DNA of 45,958 nt from a virus (IMGVR_UViG_3300035699_000198:1-45958); one strand, 5' to 3'; shown: positions 28,908 through 37,429, counted from the first letter of the stretch. Notes: generated by a model from the sequence alone, not told the origin. A program made the numbers and translations.

Positions 28908-31900
28908 TTATGCAATAACCTCAGCGGCTGTTGCGACGATCTCGTTCAACATGGATTGCTTGTCCGAATCCATCACCACCATCATCGGGTTCAAGCCGAT
29001 CAAAATGGTGGCGTCAAGCTCCGGGTCGTACACATCTTGCCCGAAGATTTCCTCCCAGCCGCCTTTCAAGTCAGGACACAGGTGACGCGACACGCGGCTG
29101 CCCAGTGCCAGTATCACTGCCGGCTTGAGTAATTCGATTTCCTTGCGCAAGTAAGGCGAGCAGTTGTTGATCATATCGTTCTGAATGTCAGCGCCCTTCA
29201 CCTTCGCCTTGATCATACTGGTCACATACACGTCTTTCATGGTGAGCCCGGCTTCTCTAAGCGCTTGCTTCAGTGGCTCGGCGCACTCACCTTCCCCAAT
29301 CTTGCCCGATTGTTCTTCACTCCAGTTCACCGCATCCGTGACCACCATCACCTTGGGACTGCGCCCGAGTCGTGGTATCGGGTGTGACTGGTCTTTCAGT
29401 GAGCAGCCGGTGCATTCCCTGCACTGTGATACCAGCTTGGTGATCTCCGACTTGACGAACGGGCTAATGTCGATCTTGCGATCAGCTTTTACCGTTGCAC
29501 TGACCAAGCCCTTGAGCAGTTGCTTTTGATCCTTGATGCGATCCGGGTGACGCGCCGGCAGCTGACCTTCCTCGATAGCACCAAACGCACCCACCAGATC
29601 AAGACGCTCTTGCTGGCGCACATTGCAGGTACGCCGGTGTACTGTTTTGATAAACGCCTGTTTGGATTCAAACGGCTTACCGTACCTGTGCTTCGCCTCC
29701 ATGATCGCGGCAGCCGACTTCTCCGACAGCCCATTGATCGCCTGAAACGGGGCAAACAGCAGCGTCTCGCCATCGTGACCGGTGCCAATCTCAAAGCGAT
29801 TCGAGGACTTGTTAATATCAGGTGGGGCGACCTCGATGCCCTTTTTCACGCAGTCTCTGAGTAGCGACTTGCGACGATCCTCATCAGCAATGGTCAGGGT
29901 GGCAGCGAAGAACTCTGCCGGGTAGTACGTCTTGAACCACATGCTCCAGTAGGAGATCACCGTGTAGGCGGTGGCGTGCGACTTGTTAAAGGCGTAGCCC
30001 GCGAATTCTTCAATCTGATCGAACAGCTGCGCGGCAGTTTGAGCGTGAATAGATGACGTGCTTACTGCGCCATTAACAAACGCATCACGCATGGTTTTCA
30101 TTTTTTCCACGTCTTTCTTGCCCATAGCGCTGCGCAGCTTGTCGGCTTCTGCCATTGTGAAGCCGGCTAAGTCTCGCGCCACCTGCATGATTTGTTCCTG
30201 AAAAACGATAACCGAGTGCGTTTCTTTCAGCGCCGACTCCATACTCGGATGCAGGTAGCTGGGATGCTGATTGCCCTGCTTGATCGCCACATAATCATCC
30301 ATCAGCCCGGCTTCCATCGGTCCTGGACGATAGAGTGCGGTGGCCGCCACCACGTCATCAAACGTCATTGTTTGCTCTTGTCCTATATTTTTCAATAGGT
30401 TACGTATTCCGCCTGATTCAAATTGAAAGGCTCCTGCGGTATCACCGACGCTAAAGCGCTCCAACACGCGCTTATCGTCCAATGCAACATCAGTCAAGTT
30501 TATTGTTTTGCCGTGTCGCTCTTTCACGTATTGCTTTGCGAGTGCCAGTACGTCGAGCGTCGAAAGCCCCAGTACGTCGAGCTTGATCAGTCCAAAGTCT
30601 TCCACCAGGCGCTTGTCCCAATTGACCACCCGATCCTTTTTGCGTCTCTCCAGCGCCGCTCGCTCTGCAATGGGTTCGCCTGCGACAATCACACCGGCTG
30701 CGTGTTGCGCCAGGTTACGCATGACACCTTGCAACTCAATGGCTTTTTCCCAAACGTCCGGGTACTTGCTCGCGAATGCTTCCAACTCGGCTACGTCTTC
30801 AACGCAGTCCTGCAAGGGGATCGACGTACCGTGTTCGTCCGGTATCAGCTTGGAGCACTTATACTCACTCTCATGCAAGCCATACGCCTTCGCAGCGCCA
30901 CGCAATGCGGATGCCGGCCCCAGTTTGGAGTAGTTGCTGATGCCGGCGACACGATCATCGCCGTAGACTTCGATCAGGTGTTCGATAATCTCATGCCGCC
31001 TGGAACTCATGAAGTCCAAGTCAATGTCAGGCAAGTCCAGGCGCTCCGGGTTGATGAAGCGCTCGAAGATCAAGCCGAAGCGCAGCGGGTCAACATCGGT
31101 AATACCAATGAGGTACGCAATCAGTGAGCCACCGCTACTACCGCGTCCCGGGCCGACTGTGAGATCGTTTTCCTTGCACCAGTTGGTGACTTCATGCACC
31201 AGCAAAAAGTAATCGCAAAAGCCCATCTTGCGCAGCACACCCAGCTCATAAGCAAGGCGCGACTTGTACTCCTTGAGCTTCGACTTTTCCGGCGTGTATC
31301 CCATCACCGGCTTGTCGATGCGATTGCGCCAGCCATCCTTGCACAGCTGCACCAGCGTCTTGAATGGATCGTCTGCCATATTGGGCAGGCACACGTCGTA
31401 CTTTTCCCATTGGTATTGGCACAAATCAGTGAAAGCTCTAACGCCTTCACTAAGCGGCTTTGACTCGTTGAGATCATCAGCACTGAGAAAGTGATACCCG
31501 GGTGGCACCTTGTTGAGCCACGGTGTGTCGATGGTCGCGCGAGGACTAAAAACGATTTCCATCGTGTCACGTACCGCGCTTTTCTCCGGGTCGTGCAATA
31601 CCGGCAGCGCCGGGATTGTATGGAGATCGTATTCTTCTGCCAATTCACTCGCTACTTGATTGACGCGATTGAAATACAAAGTATCGACTGCGACGTAATC
31701 CACGAAAAGCCGCTCTGTGTCGATCTCTGTGAGCGTTTTTAAGCGATCACCTGCATTGCTATGACTCATCAGCGAATGCACCGTGCCCGTACTCACAGCG
31801 ACGTTCCCGAGACGGTACGCAACGCACAATTGATCAAAGTCGATTTGCGGGGTGAAGTAGAAATTATCCTCACTGTTGGCAAGACTCAACAGCTTCATCA

Positions 31901-32210
31901 TATCCGTGAAGCCCTGCTTGTTGATGGCATACACCGATGCGTAGAAAAATGGATTCTTGGTTTTGGGGTCGCCCTTCTTGGGCTTACGCCAGTGCAGATC
32001 GTCAACCACCTTGATACTCATACCGGCGATCACGCGAACGCCCTTGTCTCTGCCTTCGGTAGTCAGCGCCGGTATCGCATTGACGGTATTCGTATCAGTG
32101 ACGGCAATGGTGTCAAAGCCAAACTCAATCGCCTGACTGATAATCGTCTTGGGCGACAGAATGCTCTCGGTCATGGAAAAGCTGGTGCGCACACCGGTCA
32201 GAAAATGCAT
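28908..32210 (-). CDS. dnaE: DNA polymerase III alpha (DnaE-type) fused to UDG-like domain
   Basis: A 1100-aa C-family replicative polymerase. PHP-like residues ~1-240 lack the metal-binding His pair (FLTGVRTSFS replaces HLRVHSDYS), so PHP activity is unlikely. The palm has GPGRGSSGGSLIAYL (353-367), D395-D397-D399 in PDIDLDF and D545 in IKLDVLGL; fingers follow (~590-770) and an HhH-like segment ~868-885. The usual OB and tau-binding C-terminus is missing; residues ~920-1100 resemble family-4 uracil-DNA glycosylases with cysteines C930, C933, C936 and C1017 and VILALGS. The UDG motifs are altered (TDAVN for GEAPG; NPMMV for HPxxL). Confidence 0.95.
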   Translation of the reverse strand: MHFLTGVRTSFSMTESILSPKTIISQAIEFGFDTIAVTDTNTVNAIPALTTEGRDKGVRVIAGMSIKVVDDLHWRKPKKGDPKTKNPFFYASVYAINKQGFTDMMKLLSLANSEDNFYFTPQIDFDQLCVAYRLGNVAVSTGTVHSLMSHSNAGDRLKTLTEIDTERLFVDYVAVDTLYFNRVNQVASELAEEYDLHTIPALPVLHDPEKSAVRDTMEIVFSPRATIDTPWLNKVPPGYHFLSADDLNESKPLSEGVRAFTDLCQYQWEKYDVCLPNMADDPFKTLVQLCKDGWRNRIDKPVMGYTPEKSKLKEYKSRLAYELGVLRKMGFCDYFLLVHEVTNWCKENDLTVGPGRGSSGGSLIAYLIGITDVDPLRFGLIFERFINPERLDLPDIDLDFMSSRRHEIIEHLIEVYGDDRVAGISNYSKLGPASALRGAAKAYGLHESEYKCSKLIPDEHGTSIPLQDCVEDVAELEAFASKYPDVWEKAIELQGVMRNLAQHAAGVIVAGEPIAERAALERRKKDRVVNWDKRLVEDFGLIKLDVLGLSTLDVLALAKQYVKERHGKTINLTDVALDDKRVLERFSVGDTAGAFQFESGGIRNLLKNIGQEQTMTFDDVVAATALYRPGPMEAGLMDDYVAIKQGNQHPSYLHPSMESALKETHSVIVFQEQIMQVARDLAGFTMAEADKLRSAMGKKDVEKMKTMRDAFVNGAVSTSSIHAQTAAQLFDQIEEFAGYAFNKSHATAYTVISYWSMWFKTYYPAEFFAATLTIADEDRRKSLLRDCVKKGIEVAPPDINKSSNRFEIGTGHDGETLLFAPFQAINGLSEKSAAAIMEAKHRYGKPFESKQAFIKTVHRRTCNVRQQERLDLVGAFGAIEEGQLPARHPDRIKDQKQLLKGLVSATVKADRKIDISPFVKSEITKLVSQCRECTGCSLKDQSHPIPRLGRSPKVMVVTDAVNWSEEQSGKIGEGECAEPLKQALREAGLTMKDVYVTSMIKAKVKGADIQNDMINNCSPYLRKEIELLKPAVILALGSRVSRHLCPDLKGGWEEIFGQDVYDPELDATILIGLNPMMVVMDSDKQSMLNEIVATAAEVIA

Positions 32211-32212
32211 AG

Positions 32213-32803
32213 TCAGTCCACTTTGTAATAAACATCGTTGCTTTTTTGTATCACGTTAAGCGCACTCAACACACTCACGGCAATGCTGGCTTGGGTCTCT
32301 GCCGTTCGGTCGCTCCAGTGGGGGAATTCTTGCAACAGTGCTTGCTTGAGCTGCGAACGCAAAAAGCGACCCTGCTCAATGAGCATTCGACAGGGCACAC
32401 GTAAAAAAGCCGGTCGGTAATTGTCAAAAGGATTTGAATTACCACGTAGCATATTTTTCACCGGTATGCCTTTCTTTTGAATACCTGTAATAATCCGTCG
32501 CTGCTTTACCGGCAGGTGCATGATCAAAAGCGCTGAGTTCTTACCCTGCGAGTATTGCTTGAGTTTCTGACGCCTGTTTTTTGGTGGCTTTTTTCCCATG
32601 TGAATCGGGTCTTTGTCATTTTCAACCAACTCCCTAAAGCGCCCCATCAGGCTCGTTACATCAATTTCAGCGCTCAGACGTTTGAGCGCCTTGTACGCCT
32701 CCACCTGACAGCTTTTTCGCAGTGGGCACTGCTGACAGGCAGCGGCTTGCTCGTTAAACGTGGTGACGTAGCCGTAGCAACCGTAAGCTTGCTCAACTTT
32801 CAT
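32213..32803 (-). CDS. Basic protein with four-cysteine N-terminal cluster
   Basis: A 196-aa basic protein. C9-x13-C23-x2-C26-x5-C32 near the N-terminus could bind an Fe-S cluster or zinc; the middle is strongly basic (KKPPKNRRQKLKQYSQGK), suggesting nucleic-acid binding. Function unknown. Its ATG overlaps the end of the sigma-like gene by 11 bp and its stop lies two bases before the dnaE start, so it bridges the two and may be a regulatory or polymerase-associated factor. Confidence 0.55.
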   Translation of the reverse strand: MKVEQAYGCYGYVTTFNEQAAACQQCPLRKSCQVEAYKALKRLSAEIDVTSLMGRFRELVENDKDPIHMGKKPPKNRRQKLKQYSQGKNSALLIMHLPVKQRRIITGIQKKGIPVKNMLRGNSNPFDNYRPAFLRVPCRMLIEQGRFLRSQLKQALLQEFPHWSDRTAETQASIAVSVLSALNVIQKSNDVYYKVD

Positions 32804-33317
32804 ACAGTTTAGCCTTTGTCAAGATTTCCCGGTATGCCGCGTCTAGCGCATCTGCGGCGTACCCTTGTTCTTTTAAATAGTGAATCAGCGCCATGAGAGA
32901 GTTTCTGCGCCCCACGGTGCGCAAGGCGATAGCGCTCTGTAATGGCCTGGAAGGCATGAGCCAGGCATTGATTACTCGTTGAGCCGGCTTCGACAGTGAG
33001 CGCTTAAAGCCCCACAAGTTGAAATCATCATGCTGGTACAGCTCGAACTGCGATAAATCAATGCCGCCAATCTCATGCTGATTTTGATAAATGGCATAAT
33101 CAACGCGGAGATTCATTGCGCGCTGCAAAGCCCGATAAAGGTACGTTGATGCCTTGCCCTTCTGCGCATCAAATGTGCGCTGCGCCTTTGTCGCAATCTC
33201 ACTAGCGTCTTGAATAAGATCATCCATATCCAGAGTAACGCCGGCTGCTTTGGATCGACCACCCACCTTATGGGCGATCGAGATAATCATGCCTCTGTGC
33301 TCGATCGCCCAATCCAT
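32793..33317 (-). CDS. Sigma-70 region 2-like protein
   Basis: A 174-aa protein whose N-terminal ~70 residues match sigma region 2 in pattern: HRGMIISIAHKVGG, then DDLIQDASEIATKAQRTFD and KGKASTYLYRALQRAMN (core-binding and -10 recognition helices). The C-terminal half is helical (SKPAQRVINAWLM, ALRTVGRRNSLMALIHYL) and could be a divergent region 4. It may direct host RNA polymerase to phage promoters. ATG overlaps the stop of the CobS-like gene by one base (TAATG). Confidence 0.6.
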   Translation of the reverse strand: MDWAIEHRGMIISIAHKVGGRSKAAGVTLDMDDLIQDASEIATKAQRTFDAQKGKASTYLYRALQRAMNLRVDYAIYQNQHEIGGIDLSQFELYQHDDFNLWGFKRSLSKPAQRVINAWLMPSRPLQSAIALRTVGRRNSLMALIHYLKEQGYAADALDAAYREILTKAKLYES

Positions 33318-34522
33318 TACCCTAAAATCCTTGATGCCAAATCCATAGCAGCCTTGCGCTCCGCTTCGGGGAGTCGATTGGCATACGCCAGTTTGACACC
33401 CTGCGAAAAGTTGCCCTTCAAGCGACCCAGGCGACCGATCTTGATCAGCACGCGCGGGCCGATGGTGAGTGGAAATTCATGGGGAAACTGATTGCGAATC
33501 TTATCTGCGAAGCTCCACAGTTTTTCGGCGTGAGCGGCAGAAACCTGCGCCTTCTCTTTGAGCATGGCGACTTCATCGCTTTTATCGAGATAGCCCAGCT
33601 GCATCACAATGGAAAAGCGCTCGAAAGTGGCTGCGTCTTGACGCTGCACAGCGCGATGAATACCGGTCTCATCACCCATGCCATTTGAGTTACCCGTCGC
33701 CACAAAGCGAAAGTCGGGGTGTGGCGTGATCAAGCGATTGTCTTCGTCAGCTTCTGGCAGATGCAAAGGCTGCCCTTCAAGCACAGACTGGTACGCTGAC
33801 AGCACTTCAGGCTGCGCTCTGTCGATTTCATCAGCCAGGTAAATCCAGCCGTTTTTCATCGCCAGTGGCAGATCACCCACTTGAAACTCGGTATAGCTAT
33901 ACGCCTTGCCCGTCTCGTCGAAACCCTTGCTGACTTGCATCTGTCCGAGAATCTTGTGCTCTTGCGTCTCGGCGGTATGCTGAACACGTACCAGACGACG
34001 ATTGGTGCCGCGAGCGACAAAACGAAAGATTGAGGTTTTGCCGACCCCAGCGTGACCGTAGAGCATGATCGGTTCATTAAACTCCAGTGCCAGCATGACA
34101 TTCTTGAGCGCTTCAATATCGGGGTAGTATTCTTCATACGCCGGTACGCGATCCGCGCTATCTTCACGCAGTGAGACGGAGACTTCGGGCTGTTTGCCTG
34201 AGCCTGTCATCGTGCGCTTCTTGTCGAGACTAAAAACCTCATACATGGGTTTTTTGATATAGCCTCCTTTGGAGACGTTTTGAGATTCAGGCTTGGGTTC
34301 CTTCGGCTTGATGATTTCGCCCTGATCTTCTTCTAACTTCTTCCTTTCGGCGAGCTTTTTCATCATCAGTTCGGAAAGCACCGGTGCGTCAGGAAATTGC
34401 GCCTGATACCCGTTTAGCGCCATAGGCTGAGCTGAGCTGACGCTGTGAGCTTCTTTCAGATGCGCCTTGATGGCGTGACACTTGACACCGCAAAGCCGGC
34501 ACTCAATCTGTTCCATGTTCAT
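33317..34522 (-). CDS. cobS: MoxR/CobS-like AAA+ ATPase with N-terminal zinc finger
   Basis: A 401-aa AAA+ protein with Walker A GHAGVGKT (156-163), Walker B WIYLADEID (226-234) and sensor-like FVATGNSNG. The N-terminus has a C2H2-like finger, C8-x2-C11 with H21-x4-H26 (CRLCGVKCHAIKAHLKEAH). Phages often carry this with a CobT-like VWA protein; the names come from cobaltochelatase, but the phage role is unknown and probably chaperone- or remodelling-like. The ATG at 34522 has AGGA 8 nt upstream; longer in-frame starts up to 34585 overlap the dyad. Confidence 0.85.
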   Translation of the reverse strand: MNMEQIECRLCGVKCHAIKAHLKEAHSVSSAQPMALNGYQAQFPDAPVLSELMMKKLAERKKLEEDQGEIIKPKEPKPESQNVSKGGYIKKPMYEVFSLDKKRTMTGSGKQPEVSVSLREDSADRVPAYEEYYPDIEALKNVMLALEFNEPIMLYGHAGVGKTSIFRFVARGTNRRLVRVQHTAETQEHKILGQMQVSKGFDETGKAYSYTEFQVGDLPLAMKNGWIYLADEIDRAQPEVLSAYQSVLEGQPLHLPEADEDNRLITPHPDFRFVATGNSNGMGDETGIHRAVQRQDAATFERFSIVMQLGYLDKSDEVAMLKEKAQVSAAHAEKLWSFADKIRNQFPHEFPLTIGPRVLIKIGRLGRLKGNFSQGVKLAYANRLPEAERKAAMDLASRILG

Positions 34523-34548
34523 AATGTTTCCTGCTTCTGATTTTTGAT

Positions 34549-34570
34549 TCATACTTACGATATAGTATGA
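34549..34570 (-). promoter_or_regulatory. 22-bp dyad operator TACT-N8-AGTA (site 12)
   Basis: Perfect 7-bp arms TCATACT and AGTATGA around TACGATAT, 27 bp upstream of the CobS-like start and 12 bp after the CobT-like stop. A -10-like TATGAA overlaps the gene-proximal arm on the minus strand. Confidence 0.7.
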
Positions 34571-34581
34571 GCAGCGGGCAA

Positions 34582-36429
34582 TCAAGACTCCAGCAAGGCA
34601 TCACGCACCTTGCCGATGACGGTACCCGCGAGATCATCCATTTCGTTCACCACCACATGCTTTGGGTAGTAGTTTTTGACGCTGCCCGTCTGAATGCCAA
34701 TGCCCATCACATTGATACCGGATTTCGTTATATCCTTGACGACTTGTTTCAAGTGGGCAGAGAAAGCATGGTGATCGCCGTCACCAGCAGGCTGACCATC
34801 AGATAGCACAATCATCGTCTTACCCGGTTCCCTCTGCTGCATCAATCTTAGCGCGGCATACTGCAGCGACTCGCCATCGACGTTGCCGCTCATCGGCAAG
34901 TCGCTGTCGCTCATGCGTGTAAAGTGGCGCTTGTGCATCTGCGTAAAGTGAGGCTCATCCCATGATTTGAGAATTGGCATGTAGATTGGCCCCATGCGTG
35001 TGAATGACGCCTTCTCTGCGTCTTTCTTTATGTGTTTGTAAGCCTCACCTGCGGGTTTGCCCCAGCCTAAGCCATGCTGTGTGAAGCCAATCACTTCATT
35101 TTTGATTTTCAGACGACCCAGCACCTCGCACAGCGCCCATGCGACTTGCGAAGCCAGCTTGATTCTGGAGCCTGACATAGAGCCTGAAATATCGACCACT
35201 AGCTGTACCGCCGAGTCTCGGGTTTTGATTTCTTTATTCTGGTAGTAAACCCGATCATCGTTGGACACCAGACGATGCAGACTAGGACCGGACAGTCTAC
35301 CGCTGCGCTTACCATGCACTTGAAAGTTACGATTTCTGGATTCAAACGCATTCGCCAGGGCGCGCTGAACCGGTGCGATTGTCTTGCGAATCTCTTTTTC
35401 CATCGCGTCCACCTGATCCGGGCTTACTGGGGTATCCTCCAGCGATTCAATAATGTCAGCGTCGCGAGTGTAAGGCAGGTATGAGCTGGCGTCGGTCGCT
35501 TTTTTAGCTTCCTCACTGATGACGTCATGCATGAAGTCTTCAACGCCTTTCATATCCTCATCGTTAAAATCTGGATCGGGTTTGGATTCTTCACCGGGTT
35601 GTGCCTCGCTTACCTCACTCTCGTCTTCGCCCTCACTCTCGTCTTCGCCCTCACTCTCGTCTTCGCCCTCGCTTTCACCCTTGCCTTCGCTCTCGTCTTC
35701 ACCTTCACTCTCGTCTTCACCCTCGTCCTTCTCTTTTTCCTCTTTTTCACCTTCCTCTGGTGGCTTATCAGCCTCCTTGACGATGTGAGAAATGCGAATG
35801 GCCGCCTTCAGTGATTCGTCGGTATTGGTAATCGCCCGTAAACGCTCTGGAATCTTTTTGTCGTTGGCAATTTTCGGAATCTCGCCCAATAATTCCCACT
35901 TATCATCCATATACAGACGAAACTCGGTATGACCCGCCCATGCCCTGATCGCGCAAACGCCCAGCAGACCCCACCAGGCTTTGGAATCGGTAACGCCAGA
36001 TTTTTTCGCCTGTTGCACCTTGGGCTCGATGAACTCATCAATAAACAGGTCGCGCATTTTGGCGACGTTGCTCTTGGTGCCCTCGTAAACCTCCCCCATC
36101 TTGCGCTCAATGAAGCTATCCTCCACTGCATTAAGCAACATGGGGATTTTCATTTTGATGCCTTCAGCGAGCGCGTCGAAGTCACTAAAGAGTACGTGCG
36201 CAACTTCGTGATCCACGAAACCCTGAATAGCGTCTATCAGCGTTTCAGAGGAATTATCCGGTAGCGACGGCAGGTAAATGCGAACAGGCTTGCCGGTCAG
36301 CGGATCGTATTCGACGCGCGCTTGAACGCCCGCCATGATAACCGGCAGCTTGGATTTGGTGAGTAGGCGTGTGACCTTGCGAATCGAGGTTCGCAGCACT
36401 TCCATTTTGGCAGCTTTGGTGAGAGACAT
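34582..36429 (-). CDS. cobT: CobT-like VWA-domain protein with HExxH motif
   Basis: A 615-aa protein. The C-terminal VWA domain (~405-615) has the MIDAS motif D413-I-S-G-S417 (VVDISGSMSG) and DGQPAGDGDHH later. The central ~225-290 is an acidic GEDESE repeat linker. The N-terminus contains H74-E-V-A-H78 (FVDHEVAHVLFSDF) followed by NAVEDSFIE at ~100-108, matching a gluzincin-type zinc site; whether it is catalytic is unknown. VWA proteins pair with MoxR-type ATPases like the adjacent CobS homologue. It carries its own dyad at 36454-36475, so the pair may be expressed from two linked promoters. Confidence 0.85.
   Translation of the reverse strand: MSLTKAAKMEVLRTSIRKVTRLLTKSKLPVIMAGVQARVEYDPLTGKPVRIYLPSLPDNSSETLIDAIQGFVDHEVAHVLFSDFDALAEGIKMKIPMLLNAVEDSFIERKMGEVYEGTKSNVAKMRDLFIDEFIEPKVQQAKKSGVTDSKAWWGLLGVCAIRAWAGHTEFRLYMDDKWELLGEIPKIANDKKIPERLRAITNTDESLKAAIRISHIVKEADKPPEEGEKEEKEKDEGEDESEGEDESEGKGESEGEDESEGEDESEGEDESEVSEAQPGEESKPDPDFNDEDMKGVEDFMHDVISEEAKKATDASSYLPYTRDADIIESLEDTPVSPDQVDAMEKEIRKTIAPVQRALANAFESRNRNFQVHGKRSGRLSGPSLHRLVSNDDRVYYQNKEIKTRDSAVQLVVDISGSMSGSRIKLASQVAWALCEVLGRLKIKNEVIGFTQHGLGWGKPAGEAYKHIKKDAEKASFTRMGPIYMPILKSWDEPHFTQMHKRHFTRMSDSDLPMSGNVDGESLQYAALRLMQQREPGKTMIVLSDGQPAGDGDHHAFSAHLKQVVKDITKSGINVMGIGIQTGSVKNYYPKHVVVNEMDDLAGTVIGKVRDALLES
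35631..35735. repeat. 18-bp tandem repeats encoding GEDESE linker
   Basis: Unit TCGTCTTCGCCCTCACTC (18 bp): two exact copies at 35631-35666, then diverged copies. It encodes the acidic linker of the CobT-like protein and can expand or contract in frame. Confidence 0.85.
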
Positions 36430-36453
36430 GGTGCTTTCCTTGTGCGTTTGTGA

Positions 36454-36475
36454 TCATACTTAGTGATTAGTACGA
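36454..36475 (-). promoter_or_regulatory. 22-bp dyad operator TACT-N8-AGTA (site 13)
   Basis: Arms TCATACT and AGTACGA around spacer TAGTGATT, 25 bp upstream of the CobT-like start. On the minus strand a -10-like TATGAT overlaps the gene-proximal arm and the leader contains CACAAACGC. Confidence 0.65.
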
Positions 36476-36531
36476 CTGTAGCGCAAGAAAAGAGGGCGCA
36501 CAATGACACCCTTCTATCAACCTAACACTCC

Positions 36532-36711
36532 CTATTGGCTGATGACGGCTGACTGATCGTCACACCCCGGGTTTTCCACTAAGAGCAGCTCGCCGTCTTC
36601 GTGAGTGATTCGGTGCAGGCTGACCGCCCCCAGATTGGTCGTTTCGACGGCATCCGAAGCTAATAAATATTCTTGCATTTCATCATAGGTGATTGTTTTG
36701 ATTGTTTTCAA
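36532..36711 (-). CDS. Hypothetical protein, 59 aa
   Basis: Small acidic protein (DEMQEYLLASDAVETTNLG) of unknown function. The TTG at 36711 has AGGGAG 7 nt upstream and is the best start; upstream ATGs in the same frame (36732, 36903) lack Shine-Dalgarno sequences. It is transcribed divergently from the XRE-like gene and could be part of that regulatory switch. The 288-bp gap upstream is AT-rich and holds the promoter at 36907-36935. Confidence 0.4.
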   Translation of the reverse strand: MKTIKTITYDEMQEYLLASDAVETTNLGAVSLHRITHEDGELLLVENPGCDDQSAVISQ

Positions 36712-36906
36712 AGGTAACTCCCTGGTAGTCATGAGGACGACAGCGAGAAAATATACGGCAATCTGAAACCCCTGTACACTGAAAATTCTCAATAGCCTAA
36801 AACAGTTGTTGAAAGCGCTCCCCAAAAGTGGACAGTGTAAAATATTGTAAGTTAACAGCCACTTAGCACTGTAACAGCAGATTAACAATTGTTTATTTTT
36901 CAATTA

Positions 36907-36935
36907 TTGCCGTGCCGTGCCGCGTATAGTCTAAT
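36907..36935 (+). promoter_or_regulatory. Sigma-70-type promoter for the XRE-like gene
   Basis: TTGCCG, 17-bp spacer, TCTAAT, 64 bp upstream of the start at 37000. A triple GTAAGTAAGTAAG repeat follows at ~36946-36959. No 22-bp dyad is present here. The adjacent 36820-36905 is AT-rich with inverted CAATTGTT/CAATTATTG-like sequence; nothing else is supported. Confidence 0.5.
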
Positions 36936-36999
36936 GTGATGAATGGTAAGTAAGTAAGAAAAATACCAATAACACTAGGAATGAATCAGGAGAATCAAC

Positions 37000-37359
37000 A
37001 TGGCTAGCAGAAAGCAATACGCTCAAAACGATATGGTTGTCACGGTGCTCAATGAGTGGCTGGAGGACAACAGCGAATACAACCTCATTGAGATCGCTGA
37101 GCGGATTGGCGTTAAAAAATCCGCCAACTGCTTTATGAGTCAGATTCGATCCGGGCGCAGCAAGCTGCCTATTAGCAAGCTGGTGCCCTTGGCAAAGCTG
37201 ATGGGCAAAGACCCCAAGCCCATGGTGGTCGCGGTTTTAGAAGAATACTACCCGGACCTTAAAGCGGCACTCGTCGAAGCCGATATGTTCGATGACTCTT
37301 TTAACGCTGGTGTCACGAATCTGCGCGAAATAACGAATAAGCAAAAAAATACCGGGTAA
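37000..37359 (+). CDS. XRE/Cro-like transcriptional regulator
   Basis: A 119-aa protein with a helix-turn-helix at ~27-60 (NLIEIAERIGVKKSANCFMSQIRSGRSKLP), typical of small Cro/C1-type DNA-binding proteins. The remainder is acidic and may mediate dimerisation. It is the first gene of the only plus-strand block and precedes parA by 70 bp. A repressor controlling lysogeny/plasmid maintenance or copy-number genes is plausible. ATG at 37000 with AGGAG upstream. Confidence 0.65.
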   Translation: MASRKQYAQNDMVVTVLNEWLEDNSEYNLIEIAERIGVKKSANCFMSQIRSGRSKLPISKLVPLAKLMGKDPKPMVVAVLEEYYPDLKAALVEADMFDDSFNAGVTNLREITNKQKNTG

Positions 37360-37389
37360 GTTTGCCCATTATTCCCTGTTTTGCCTAAT

Positions 37390-37408
37390 ATGATGGAAAC
37401 ACCATCAT
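37390..37408 (+). promoter_or_regulatory. Inverted repeat, probable ParA/ParB operator
   Basis: Perfect repeat ATGATGG-AAACA-CCATCAT, 22 bp upstream of the parA start. It overlaps a -10-like TAATAT (37386-37391; -35-like TTGCCC at 37362-37367). It contains GGAAACA, also present in the parS-like sites, so ParA or ParB may autoregulate here. Confidence 0.6.
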
Positions 37409-37429
37409 TACAAGCAAACAGGGAACTTT

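Noticed and set aside
28428-29132. Plus-strand Ser/Arg-rich reading frames opposite dnaE and the acidic genes
   Set aside because: They mirror the low-complexity acidic codons on the other strand and have no start signals.
36712-36903. N-terminal extension of the 59-aa gene to an ATG at 36903
   Set aside because: The extension is hydrophobic and irregular, covers the control region and lacks a Shine-Dalgarno; the TTG at 36711 has AGGGAG.
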